From SIO4C1 sp039180385 (GTDB taxonomy: Bacteria > Cyanobacteriota > Cyanobacteriia > Phormidesmidales > Phormidesmidaceae): a DNA stretch of 8,377 nt. Below are positions 1 through 6,384 of the stretch, one piece after another (positions within the stretch are counted from its first letter, which is position 1; every line of letters starts with the position of its first letter). Location of the stretch: NCBI GenBank assembly GCA_039180385.1, contig JBCDDJ010000302.1, positions 1-8,377 of the forward strand, written 5' to 3'. Below the pieces are notes generated by a model. That model was given only the letters and a program-made list of their open reading frames with translations. It did no database searches and had not been told where the DNA came from. A program made the position numbers and the translations under genes.

Positions 1-104
1 GTCCCACCAAAGGACTTAAAGTGAGACAGTTCAACCCTTTTTACGTGCACGGGTTAGACACGCCGGTCGGCGCATACGCATGTACTACAAAGAATAGCAT
101 TTAA
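1..104 (+). CDS. Possible C-terminal end of a gene truncated by the window edge
   Basis: The frame read from base 3 is open for 33 codons and ends at a TAA at 102-104. The residues look protein-like, with aromatic and charged residues well mixed (for example VRQFNPFYVHGLDTPVGAY), but I do not recognise the family. An open frame this short arises by chance fairly often, so support is weak. All three minus-strand frames are closed by stops in the first 60 bases, so a minus-strand gene here is unlikely. Bases 105-162 hold nothing I can identify. Confidence 0.25.
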   Translation, partial: PTKGLKVRQFNPFYVHGLDTPVGAYACTTKNSI

Positions 105-162
105 GTCGTAGTTGTACCAAAAAATGGTCAAAAGCGCACCTGGTATCCAGAGTATCTAGTCA

Positions 163-660
163 ATGCCTAAGACTCTCTCTAGAATTAAGGTTAATCATAG
201 ATGCCTTTTACATACCGTGACGATATCGACCCAGCCTCGTTTGTCTCAGCCTGCAATTTTGGGATTTGATCCGGGTCGCCACAAATGTGGGGTCGCTATT
301 ATGGGGGTCGATCGGACACTGCACTATCACGCAGTCATCCAGGCGGGGGCTGTGCTTGAGCAAATCCAGACGCTCAGAGAGACGTTTCCGATTTCGCTGA
401 TTGTCATGGGAGACCAAACCAGCTCTAAGGATTGGAAATCACGGCTGTCAGATTTGGACAAAGCGCCCAGCGTTATTTTGGTCGATGAACGCTATAGCAG
501 TTTGGAAGCCCGCGATCGCTACTGGGCGATGTATCCTCCCAAAGGGTTGGGACGATGGCTTCCCCAGGGTATCCGTAGCATCCCCCGCCCAATCGACGAC
601 ATCGTCGCAATTTTGTTGATCGAGCGGTATTTAACCCGATTGACCCGACGGAATAGCTAG
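163..660 (+). CDS. YqgF/RuvX-fold (RNase H-like) putative resolvase or nuclease
   Basis: This 165-residue protein has the three spaced acidic sites of the YqgF/RuvX RNase H fold: D36 in GFDPGR at the end of strand 1, E109 in VDERYSS, and D145/D146 in PIDDIVAILL near the C-terminus. Known family members process pre-16S rRNA ends or are annotated as Holliday junction resolvases. The usual glycine-rich LPxNMDG loop is absent; the matching strand reads IVMGDQT. It therefore looks like a divergent paralogue rather than the housekeeping RuvX. The core begins near residue 31, so the first 30 residues are poorly supported. A GTG at 217 (residue 19) would give a tighter start, and neither start has a clear ribosome binding site. 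It is convergent with the DUF3146 gene. The fold is fairly sure; substrate and role are inference. Confidence 0.82.
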   Translation: MPKTLSRIKVNHRCLLHTVTISTQPRLSQPAILGFDPGRHKCGVAIMGVDRTLHYHAVIQAGAVLEQIQTLRETFPISLIVMGDQTSSKDWKSRLSDLDKAPSVILVDERYSSLEARDRYWAMYPPKGLGRWLPQGIRSIPRPIDDIVAILLIERYLTRLTRRNS

Positions 661-693
661 TATCGCATCAAGCTTAAAATTTCGGTTAGGTGA

Positions 694-720
694 GGACGCG
701 GAGAAGGGGGGACACGGAGA
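694..720. repeat. Imperfect GGACRCGGAGA direct repeat
   Basis: GGACGCGGAGA (694-704) and GGACACGGAGA (710-720) match at 10 of 11 bases, 16 bases apart, in the gap between two convergent genes. Purine-rich strings of this kind are common in intergenic regions of filamentous cyanobacteria. A 7-base stem GACGCGG (695-701) with CCGCGTC (757-763) is possible, but its loop is over 50 bases and there is no T-tract, so I do not call a terminator. Confidence 0.3.
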
Positions 721-770
721 CGTGGGAAATTGCAGTAATGAGTCGTCACCCTATCCCCGCGTCAGTCGTA

Positions 771-1034
771 TCAGAGTTTGGCGCGAATGGTGAACGAATA
801 ATCGCCGCCGGGCTCTAATTGATAATCAAATCGCTCTAAAAACCGGCCCAGGGGTTCTTTGATGAGCGCCCGACCGAGGGAAGGCTCTACCCGCAGTTGG
901 CCCTGGCGAAACTGCCACTGAAACTGCCATACGTATTCACTCGCGTGGACTTCACCCTCAATGCGGCCCTGATGCCAGGACTGATGGGTGATGCGAACAT
1001 GGGCGGTGGTTTGCGGCAAATGTCGAGAACTCAC
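771..1034 (-). CDS. DUF3146 family protein (small conserved cyanobacterial protein)
   Basis: This 87-residue soluble protein of unknown function matches my memory of the cyanobacterial DUF3146 family in length and in several blocks: TTAHVRITHQSW near residues 9-20, EYVWQFQWQFRQG in the middle, PSLGRALIKEPLGRF, and LEPGGDYSFTIRAKL at the C-terminus. It has no signal peptide, membrane segment or catalytic motif that I can see. The start is GTG at 1032-1034. The frame stays open upstream to a TAG but contains no ATG there, and no clear ribosome binding site is present. It stands alone on its strand, convergent with the YqgF-like gene and divergent from NAD kinase. The family call comes from recall and the function is unknown. 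Confidence 0.8.
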   Translation of the reverse strand: MSSRHLPQTTAHVRITHQSWHQGRIEGEVHASEYVWQFQWQFRQGQLRVEPSLGRALIKEPLGRFLERFDYQLEPGGDYSFTIRAKL

Positions 1035-1130
1035 GAATATACGGATTTTAGATATATGGATTTTTTGGGGCAGTCTTTCTAGCTAAGATAGCCAGCTCTG
1101 GGGCTGGGATCTACCCCTAGCCCATTCAAA

Positions 1131-1178
1131 AGTTTATAGATTTTTGATTTGGGTCAACGTTCATTGACTTTATAAACT
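1131..1178. promoter_or_regulatory. Nested inverted repeat in the DUF3146/NAD kinase divergent gap
   Basis: AGTTTATA (1131-1138) and TATAAACT (1171-1178) are perfect inverted copies. Between them GTCAA (1153-1157) and TTGAC (1164-1168) form a second inverted pair. A short GC-rich stem GGGCT/AGCCC (1101-1105 with 1119-1123) lies just to the left. The gap of about 310 bases between the two divergent genes must hold both promoters, so an operator is plausible, but I found no -35/-10 pair with proper spacing. Nothing else stands out between 1179 and 1344. Confidence 0.3.
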
Positions 1179-1344
1179 ACAGTGAGGCTGCTAAGGCTCA
1201 CTGCCCAAGTTTTTGAGCAAACCGCTTTTTTTCTAAGGACTCCGCTCTGGCCACTCTGTTCAAGAAATCGCCAAAGACGGTAGCCTAAAAGAGGACCTAA
1301 ACCCAACTGTCACTTTAATAAAATTCGCTGTTCGGACGTTGCGC

Positions 1345-2262
1345 GTGCCTAAGATTGGCATTATTTATAACGACATTAAGCCGGTTGCCTGCCAGATAAC
1401 CGAGGAGCTCAAAGGCAAATTAGAAGACCTGGGCTATCTCGTCAAAACGGCCACTGGCGTTGGTGGAATTTTAGGATATTCCGAACCGGATAAGCCGGTC
1501 TGCCACACCCCTATCGAAAGCCTTATCCCAGACGACTTTGACGAAGATATGTTGTTTGCGATTGTGCTAGGCGGTGATGGCACAGTCCTGTCTGCCTTTC
1601 GTCAGGTGGCCCCAGCGGGCATTCCTTTGCTGACGGTCAATACAGGACATATGGGCTTTTTGACGGAGGCCTACCTAAATCAGCTGCCCTATGTGATTGA
1701 GCAGGTACTGGCAGGCCATTATGAAATTGAAGAGCGCGCCATGATGGTGGTTAAGCTCTTAAATCAAGGCACCCTCACCTGGGAAGCCCTTTGCCTGAAT
1801 GAGATCGTGCTGCATCGAGAGCCTCTCACCAGCATGTGTCACTTTGAGGTCTCGATCGGTCGTCACGCCCCGGTCGATATTGCCGCAGATGGCATTATTA
1901 TCTCGACCCCGACGGGGTCAACCGCCTATTCTCTATCAGCGGGTGGGCCGGTAATTACGCCAGGGGTTCCCGTCTTACAGCTGATTCCGATCTGCCCCCA
2001 CTCTCTGGCTTCGCGGGGGTTAGTTTTTCCTAACTCAGAGCAGGTCATGATTGCCTCGGCCAATCCAGATCCGCTGGTGATGGTGGTGGATGGTAATGCA
2101 GGCTGCTATGTCATGCCCGAAGATCGGATCTATTTAGAAAAATCACCCTACACCGCAAAATTTGTCCGGTTAGACTCCCCCGAATTTTTTAAAGTCCTGC
2201 GTGAAAAGCTGGGCTGGGGGCTACCCCACATTGCCAAACCCACCTCTGTCGAACTCCCTTAA
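1345..2262 (+). CDS. nadK: NAD kinase
   Basis: The enzyme uses ATP to phosphorylate NAD to NADP in the cytoplasm, feeding photosynthetic electron transport and biosynthesis. In the 305-residue form I prefer, the GGDGT nucleotide motif lies at residues 76-80, followed by NTGHMGFL (about 99-106), the NE pair of LNEIVLHR (152-153), and the signature STPTGSTAYSLSAGGP (187-202). Length and motif order fit the full family. A TTG at 1339 would add two residues, but the GTG at 1345 gives an N-terminus MPKIGIIYND, which is how I remember cyanobacterial homologues starting. The ribosome binding site is weak. Cyanobacteria commonly carry two NAD kinases, and I cannot tell which this is beyond its family. 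It precedes the response regulator by 92 bases on the same strand, probably in one operon. Confidence 0.95.
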   Translation: MPKIGIIYNDIKPVACQITEELKGKLEDLGYLVKTATGVGGILGYSEPDKPVCHTPIESLIPDDFDEDMLFAIVLGGDGTVLSAFRQVAPAGIPLLTVNTGHMGFLTEAYLNQLPYVIEQVLAGHYEIEERAMMVVKLLNQGTLTWEALCLNEIVLHREPLTSMCHFEVSIGRHAPVDIAADGIIISTPTGSTAYSLSAGGPVITPGVPVLQLIPICPHSLASRGLVFPNSEQVMIASANPDPLVMVVDGNAGCYVMPEDRIYLEKSPYTAKFVRLDSPEFFKVLREKLGWGLPHIAKPTSVELP

Positions 2263-2354
2263 GGTCCCTTAATTTGACTAGGCTTTGACCGGGAAGCGCT
2301 AGTATGGGGCGTAAATATCGAAAGCAATTGAATTTTGATCAAGGAATTCAAGTC

Positions 2355-3050
2355 ATGGGTTTGTCTGTTGCAGAAACGGTGCCTCGCGTTTTGCTGGTTG
2401 AGGCCAATGAAGACTTAGCTGGCCATGTCACCAACGACCTCAAAGCCTCGGGCTACGAGCCGATTTGGGCGGGGGACATCGCGTCGGGGATTCGGCAGGC
2501 ACAGGACAATCAACCCGCCTTAATTGTGATTGACCGTATGCTGGCAGGCGAGTCGGGGTTAGATATGTGTGTGCATTTGCGATCGCAAGGCAACCGCACC
2601 CCCATGTTGCTACTGATGGCCCGTGACTCTCTGGACGACCGCATCGCCTGTCTCGAATCCGGGGCCGACGATTATTGTCTCAAACCTTACCGCAGCGAAG
2701 AGTTTCTCAAACTGGTCAATACTTATTTACAGCCCCATCAGCCCGGCGTTGAGCAGCTTCGGTTTGGCGAACTCACCCTGGATGTGAACCAACGTCAGGC
2801 CAATCGCAATGGCCGACTGGTCGAACTCACTATGAAAGAATTTGAGCTCCTCAAGTACCTGATGGAGCACCCCCGCGAAGTCCTGACCCGAGAGCAAATT
2901 TTAGAAAATGTATGGGGCTATGACTTCATGGGCGAATCCAACGTGATTGAAGTCTATATTCGCTATCTGCGCCTAAAAATTGACGGCGAAAATGAAAAGC
3001 GTCTGATCCAGACCGTGCGAGGGGTGGGCTATGTTTTACGAGACGCCTAG
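2355..3050 (+). CDS. OmpR/PhoB-family response regulator, NblR-like, with atypical receiver
   Basis: This is a DNA-binding transcription regulator of 231 residues. It has a receiver domain (about 10-126) and an OmpR-type winged helix-turn-helix (about 135-231, including FELLKYLMEHPREVLTREQI and the end VRGVGYVLR). The phosphoacceptor D60 (VIDRML) and K110 (LKPY) are present. However, the acidic pocket reads E16-A17 instead of two acids, and the switch Thr/Ser is M88. NblR, the cyanobacterial regulator of phycobilisome breakdown under nutrient or light stress, is described as atypical and active without phosphorylation, and the overall sequence reminds me of it, but that assignment is recall only. 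The ATG at 2355 has AAGGA at 2341-2345, nine bases upstream. An ATG at 2304 would add 17 residues not expected in the family. It lies between NAD kinase and the DUF192 gene. Confidence 0.88.
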   Translation: MGLSVAETVPRVLLVEANEDLAGHVTNDLKASGYEPIWAGDIASGIRQAQDNQPALIVIDRMLAGESGLDMCVHLRSQGNRTPMLLLMARDSLDDRIACLESGADDYCLKPYRSEEFLKLVNTYLQPHQPGVEQLRFGELTLDVNQRQANRNGRLVELTMKEFELLKYLMEHPREVLTREQILENVWGYDFMGESNVIEVYIRYLRLKIDGENEKRLIQTVRGVGYVLRDA

Positions 3051-3075
3051 CTGGGGAAAAACAGCCCTGGGAAAA

Positions 3076-3756
3076 ATGAGCCGCAGCAAGATGAGATGGA
3101 CCTTGCCAATCATCGGCCTGTGTTGTCTGATATTGGGCTGTACCACCCCGATATCAGCAAACGACCCGGCGGTCGAGATTGACCCAGTCCCCCCCCCTCA
3201 AGAAATATCTACCCCCGACACAACGCCTGATCCAGCCGCTGAAACCACTTCAGAAACATCAGAGTCTATGCTATCTGGCCCCGGTCAGCTATTGCCCGTC
3301 ACCGCCCAGGCCAATATTGCAGGAGAAATCATTGACCTCGAAGTCGCTGAGAGCCCTGAGCAACAGTCGCTAGGGCTGATGTATCGGACCGAGCTGCCCG
3401 ACAATCGAGGCATGCTGTTTCCGTTTGAGTTTCCTCGCCGCACCGCTTTTTGGATGAAAAATGTACCCATCTCGCTAGACATGGTATTTTTACTGCGAGG
3501 TCGGGTTCAAGCTATCTCCGCCGATACGCCTCCCTGTACGACAGACCCCTGCCCCATTTATGGGCCAGACTCTGCACTCGTTGATCAGGTGATTGAGCTG
3601 CGGGGCGGTCGGGCTGAGGAGTTAGGACTGCAGCCAGGGGATACAGTCAACATCACCCCGGTCGAGACTTCTTCAGAACCCGCCGCCGAGGCCACCCCAT
3701 CGAACGCGAATATCCCGTCTAACCCACTTCCTGACACAACTCCCTCAGCCCCTTAA
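3076..3756 (+). CDS. DUF192 family lipoprotein with disordered Pro/Thr-rich flanks
   Basis: This is a DUF192 protein of unknown biochemical role, probably anchored to a membrane as a lipoprotein. From the ATG at 3076 (226 residues) the N-terminus has basic residues, a hydrophobic core PIIGLCCLILG and a lipobox-like cysteine at residue 22. A Pro/Thr/Ser/Glu-rich linker follows to about residue 70. The DUF192 domain then covers about 72-195, with GLMYR (100-104), RGMLFPF and FWMKNVPISLDMVFL as its hallmark segments and a VDQVIEL strand later. The last 30 residues are again Pro/Thr/Ala-rich. An ATG at 3031 would overlap the regulator gene by 20 bases with GAGGGG six bases upstream, but it puts 15 extra residues before the signal peptide. 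Translational coupling with the regulator is likely. The domain is clear; the lipidation is inferred. Confidence 0.88.
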   Translation: MSRSKMRWTLPIIGLCCLILGCTTPISANDPAVEIDPVPPPQEISTPDTTPDPAAETTSETSESMLSGPGQLLPVTAQANIAGEIIDLEVAESPEQQSLGLMYRTELPDNRGMLFPFEFPRRTAFWMKNVPISLDMVFLLRGRVQAISADTPPCTTDPCPIYGPDSALVDQVIELRGGRAEELGLQPGDTVNITPVETSSEPAAEATPSNANIPSNPLPDTTPSAP

Positions 3757-4057
3757 TCCAAGGGCTAAACAGTCACAAGGTCGGCTAAAACTTTTATGCA
3801 ATAGATTAACAAAAATAAATACCTAAAAAAATAATTAAAATTAGAGCGATCTGACGTTTCAATCTCAATGCTTAAGGCTATTCTAAAGAATCTGCATTTT
3901 TAGAACTGTTTTGGTGAACTGTGGTACCTAAACGGGTACAACTCAACTGAATTTAACCTCAGCCTCATCGATAAAGACTATCTTCTTGTTAGAGATAGGG
4001 TAAGTTCGCTCATTTGAAAAATAAACACGAAACCACCTATAAATTGGGTCAACGGAT
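3757..4057. other. AT-rich intergenic region upstream of the DUF2949 gene
   Basis: About 300 bases without a gene that I can support. The first half is very AT-rich (roughly 3790-3842). Several short stems are present: TTCTAAA/TTTAGAA (3881-3887 with 3899-3905), GTACC/GGTAC (3924-3928 with 3935-3939) and CTATCT/AGATAG (3978-3983 with 3993-3998). Each is short, and together they could be a structured leader or chance. No intrinsic terminator with a T-tract follows the DUF192 gene; a weak AGCCC/GGGCT stem (3747-3751 with 3762-3766) straddles its stop codon. Confidence 0.4.
4014..4043 (+). promoter_or_regulatory. Candidate housekeeping-sigma promoter for the DUF2949 gene
   Basis: TTGAAA (4014-4019) and TATAAA (4038-4043) are separated by 18 bases and resemble -35 and -10 elements. 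Transcription would begin near 4050, only about eight bases before the ATG at 4058, leaving almost no leader. Either the message is nearly leaderless or the true promoter is further upstream. Confidence 0.35.
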
Positions 4058-4255
4058 ATGATTCCAGAAAACTACGGCAAGCTAGTCAGCTTCTTAAAAG
4101 AAGAACTTTCAATTTCACCCGCCTCTATCGAGACCGCCCTCAGGCATTGCGAACAGGATCCAGGGCCTCTGCCTATGGTCCTATGGCAATACGGGTTTGT
4201 GTCCCTCAAGCAGCTTGAACAAATTTACGATTGGTTAGAGGCCGCAGCGGCATAG
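4058..4255 (+). CDS. DUF2949 family small protein
   Basis: A 65-residue soluble protein of unknown function. It matches my memory of the cyanobacterial DUF2949 family in size and in its blocks: FLKEELSISPASIETALRH (about 12-30), LPMVLWQYGFVSLKQLEQI (about 38-56) and a final DWLE. The pattern suggests a compact, mostly helical domain with a turn at the conserved LPMVLWQYG. No signal peptide, membrane segment or metal site is visible. It stands alone: about 300 AT-rich bases precede it and a strong terminator lies 83 bases after its stop, so it is probably transcribed as a single gene. The start ATG has only a weak CGGA upstream. The family call comes from recall. Confidence 0.8.
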   Translation: MIPENYGKLVSFLKEELSISPASIETALRHCEQDPGPLPMVLWQYGFVSLKQLEQIYDWLEAAAA

Positions 4256-4337
4256 CCGTCCGAGTTTAAGCGCTTTCTATGCTGGGCAATTGAGACCTTA
4301 ATCTGTAGACCTCTTAAACCTATGCCAGATCCTAATC

Positions 4338-4376
4338 AGCGGTGAGATCGCCTCCGATCTCACCGCTTTGATTTTT
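4338..4376 (+). terminator. Intrinsic terminator after the DUF2949 gene
   Basis: A perfect 12-bp stem, AGCGGTGAGATC (4338-4349) with GATCTCACCGCT (4356-4367), has a six-base loop GCCTCC and is followed by TTTGATTTTT. The T-tract is on the plus side, so it serves the DUF2949 transcript. The aminotransferase gene converges on it, and the stem could partly block that transcript too, but there is no T-tract in that direction. A second small stem GTGGGT/ACCCAC (4403-4408 with 4419-4424) lies nearer the aminotransferase stop. Confidence 0.87.
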
Positions 4377-4439
4377 AGGTTCTGGATTCTAGATTTTAGG
4401 GTGTGGGTTTTAGCTTTTACCCACTACCTATGTCTCCGC

Positions 4440-5588
4440 TTATGCAAGTACTTTGCTAGCGGCGGCTACTCCGCTTCCAGGGGTAAAGCGCTCATAGCCT
4501 AGAGATTGCAAGGTGGTTTCTAGCGCGCCTACGGTGGTGAGGATGTCGCGATCGCAAATAAAGCCCAGATGACCAATCCGGAAAATTTTGCCCTTGAGGT
4601 GGTCTTGCCCCCCGGCCAACGCAATATCAAACTGCTTACGCATCACCGAACGAATCTGCTCCGCCTCAACCCCCTCAGGCATCACCGCCGTCACCGCCGT
4701 GCTGGCCCGATCATCAGGGGCCAATAGCGGTAGCCTCAACGCCTTCATCGCCGCCCGAGTTGCCTGCTGATGGCGCTGATGACGAGCAAAAATCCCCTCC
4801 AGCCCCTCAGCACGCATCATCTCTAAGGCAGCGTGCAGCGCAAAGTAAAGGTTAATCGGCGGAGTAAACGGCGTGCTGTCCTTCGCCGCACTCTTGCGAT
4901 ACTTACCCAAATCAAAGTAGTACCGGGGTAGCTTGGCCGTTTCATAAGCCTCCCAAGCCTTATCACTCACCGACACAAACCCGAGCCCCGGTGGGATCAT
5001 AAAGCCCTTTTGTGACCCTGAGCCCACCACGTCCAGACCCAGCTCATCAATGGGCAGGGGATAAGCCCCCAGGCTAGTAACCGCATCCACGATCATCAGC
5101 GCCTCACCATGGGCCTTGACATAGCTATTAATCGTTTCTAAGTCATTCAAAACCCCGGTTGAGGTCTCGCTGTGGGTAATCACCACCGCCTTGACAATCT
5201 TGGCCGCATCCGTCTCCAACGCCGTTCGAAACGCCTCCGGGTCTAGCGGCATCCCCCACTCAGCCGAAATAATTTGGACATTCAGGCCAAAGGATTTAGC
5301 AACATCAGCCCAGCGCTCACCAAACTTGCCATTGCAGCCCACGATGACATGGTCACCTGGACTCAAAAAGTTAATCATCGCCGCTTCCATCGCACCCGTG
5401 CCACTAGCGGCCAACGTCAGCACGTCATTTTGCGTCTGAAACAGCCACTTCAAATGGGCGTTAATGTCACCTGTAATCTTAGAAAAATCGCCGCTGCGAT
5501 GCCCAATCGGATGCTTTGCCATCGCCCTGAGCACTTTCTCAGGGACCGGCGTCGGCCCCGGAATCATCAGTATTGCCTTATCGTCCAT
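4440..5588 (-). CDS. Class V aminotransferase, alanine/serine-glyoxylate type
   Basis: A PLP-dependent cytoplasmic transaminase expected to transfer an amino group from alanine or serine to glyoxylate, giving glycine; in cyanobacteria this fits photorespiratory glyoxylate removal. The 382 residues match full length for the family. The N-terminal substrate loop reads LMIPGPTPVPEKVL (7-20), SGTGAMEAA (62-70) supplies phosphate contacts, D168 (IVDAVTSLGA) should bind the PLP ring nitrogen, and K194 in GSGSQKGF should form the Schiff base. A late IFRIGHLG segment is typical. Cyanobacterial members have been annotated in the past as the 42-kDa subunit of a soluble hydrogenase, which I take as a historical name. 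The ATG at 5588 has only a weak binding site. It is divergent from the ureidoglycolate-lyase gene. Amino donor preference cannot be read from sequence. Confidence 0.92.
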   Translation of the reverse strand: MDDKAILMIPGPTPVPEKVLRAMAKHPIGHRSGDFSKITGDINAHLKWLFQTQNDVLTLAASGTGAMEAAMINFLSPGDHVIVGCNGKFGERWADVAKSFGLNVQIISAEWGMPLDPEAFRTALETDAAKIVKAVVITHSETSTGVLNDLETINSYVKAHGEALMIVDAVTSLGAYPLPIDELGLDVVGSGSQKGFMIPPGLGFVSVSDKAWEAYETAKLPRYYFDLGKYRKSAAKDSTPFTPPINLYFALHAALEMMRAEGLEGIFARHQRHQQATRAAMKALRLPLLAPDDRASTAVTAVMPEGVEAEQIRSVMRKQFDIALAGGQDHLKGKIFRIGHLGFICDRDILTTVGALETTLQSLGYERFTPGSGVAAASKVLA

Positions 5589-5737
5589 GAGACTGCCTGT
5601 TGCTGAAGTGCATTTTCAAGAATGGCACAGGTTGAAGGCAGGCTTGGATTTTTTAGCAGTGTTGTAAGAGTTGGTATATTCGATTAACCCACCAACCGCC
5701 CTTTCCCAAAAGGGAGCCAGAATCTAGTTCGGGGGGT

Positions 5738-5759
5738 CTGGGGGAGCATGGGTCCCCAG
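5738..5759. other. GC-rich hairpin in the aminotransferase/ureidoglycolate-lyase divergent gap
   Basis: CTGGGG (5738-5743) pairs with CCCCAG (5754-5759) around a ten-base loop inside a G-rich stretch of the 268-base divergent gap. No T-tract follows, and no promoter pair with proper spacing was found for either flanking gene. It may be a structured leader for the plus-strand gene or chance in G-rich DNA. Confidence 0.25.
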
Positions 5760-5856
5760 GCAAGCTATTAAGTAGAAGGGAGGGGGCGGGAGGGAAAGTC
5801 CCGCGCAGCATTTCTAACACACCACCAACCCCTAAAAACTACCTATCAACCCCAAA

Positions 5857-6345
5857 ATGACAATTCAAACCCTAACAGCAAAACCCATTACCTCAGAAGC
5901 CTTCCAATCCTTCGGCCAGGTGATCTTTCCTCAATGGGATGGCAAACCCTTTGGCCCAGACGACGCCCAACTCAAGCTGGATAGTGGCATTCCTCGGTTT
6001 TACATCATGGAACTCCAACATCGCGGCACCCAATTCACCACCATCACCCGCCACCAAGCCTGCACCCAATGCTTAGGATCTCTAGAAGGCAAACCCTGGC
6101 TGATCGGCGTTGCCCCCCCCATCGAGGCGACATCCCCCAATCCCGAAACTATTCAAGTCTTTCAGATTCCTGGCAACTGTTTTATCAAGCTCAATGTGGG
6201 CACCTGGCACGCAGGCCCTTATTTTGAAGCTGACAGTATCAGCTTCTATAACCTCGAACTCAGCGACACCAATATCGTGGATCATGACACCTGCGATTTG
6301 CTTAAAACCTATGGATTAACATTTGAAATAGTATCTGAGCCATAG
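5857..6345 (+). CDS. allA: Ureidoglycolate lyase family protein (AllA-like, cupin fold)
   Basis: The family splits ureidoglycolate to glyoxylate and urea in the last steps of purine (allantoin) breakdown, in the cytoplasm. The protein has 162 residues, close to the 160 of E. coli AllA as I recall it. It shares the opening pattern (ITSEAFQSFGQVI, 11-23), a central TQCLGSLEGKPWLIGVAPP segment equivalent to the AllA block around HPLGTQAFIP, an F-I-K-L-N strand, GTWHAGP matching the NVWHHPL block, and a final FYNLELSDTNIVDHDT. No other purine-degradation gene is in the window. The divergent neighbour is a glyoxylate transaminase, which fits glyoxylate as the shared metabolite. The start ATG has no Shine-Dalgarno sequence. 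Family fairly sure; true substrate unproven. Confidence 0.82.
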   Translation: MTIQTLTAKPITSEAFQSFGQVIFPQWDGKPFGPDDAQLKLDSGIPRFYIMELQHRGTQFTTITRHQACTQCLGSLEGKPWLIGVAPPIEATSPNPETIQVFQIPGNCFIKLNVGTWHAGPYFEADSISFYNLELSDTNIVDHDTCDLLKTYGLTFEIVSEP

Positions 6346-6384
6346 TTCAGATGAGATCGCACAGGTTTAGCAAACAACAATCTC

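Noticed and set aside
695..763. Stem between the convergent YqgF-like and DUF3146 genes as a terminator
   Set aside because: Seven pairs with a loop over 50 bases and no T-tract are too weak.
897..1082. Plus-strand open frame opposite the DUF3146 gene
   Set aside because: It is the antisense of a conserved protein and has no recognisable features.
1339..1344. TTG at 1339 as the NAD kinase start
   Set aside because: The GTG at 1345 gives the MPKIGIIYND N-terminus expected for the family; the TTG adds only two residues and has no better binding site.
2304..2354. ATG at 2304 as the response regulator start
   Set aside because: It adds 17 basic, low-hydrophobicity residues before the receiver, while the ATG at 2355 has AAGGA nine bases upstream.
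3747..3766. Hairpin at the DUF192 stop as a terminator
   Set aside because: The stem is only five pairs, it includes the stop codon in its loop and no T-tract follows.
4440..5588. Aminotransferase as a true hydrogenase subunit
   Set aside because: The old 42-kDa soluble hydrogenase label exists for cyanobacterial homologues, but the PLP lysine and fold motifs show a transaminase, and no hydrogenase genes are near.
5191..5667. Three overlapping plus-strand open frames opposite the aminotransferase
   Set aside because: They mirror a well-supported full-length enzyme and their residues look like shadow coding.
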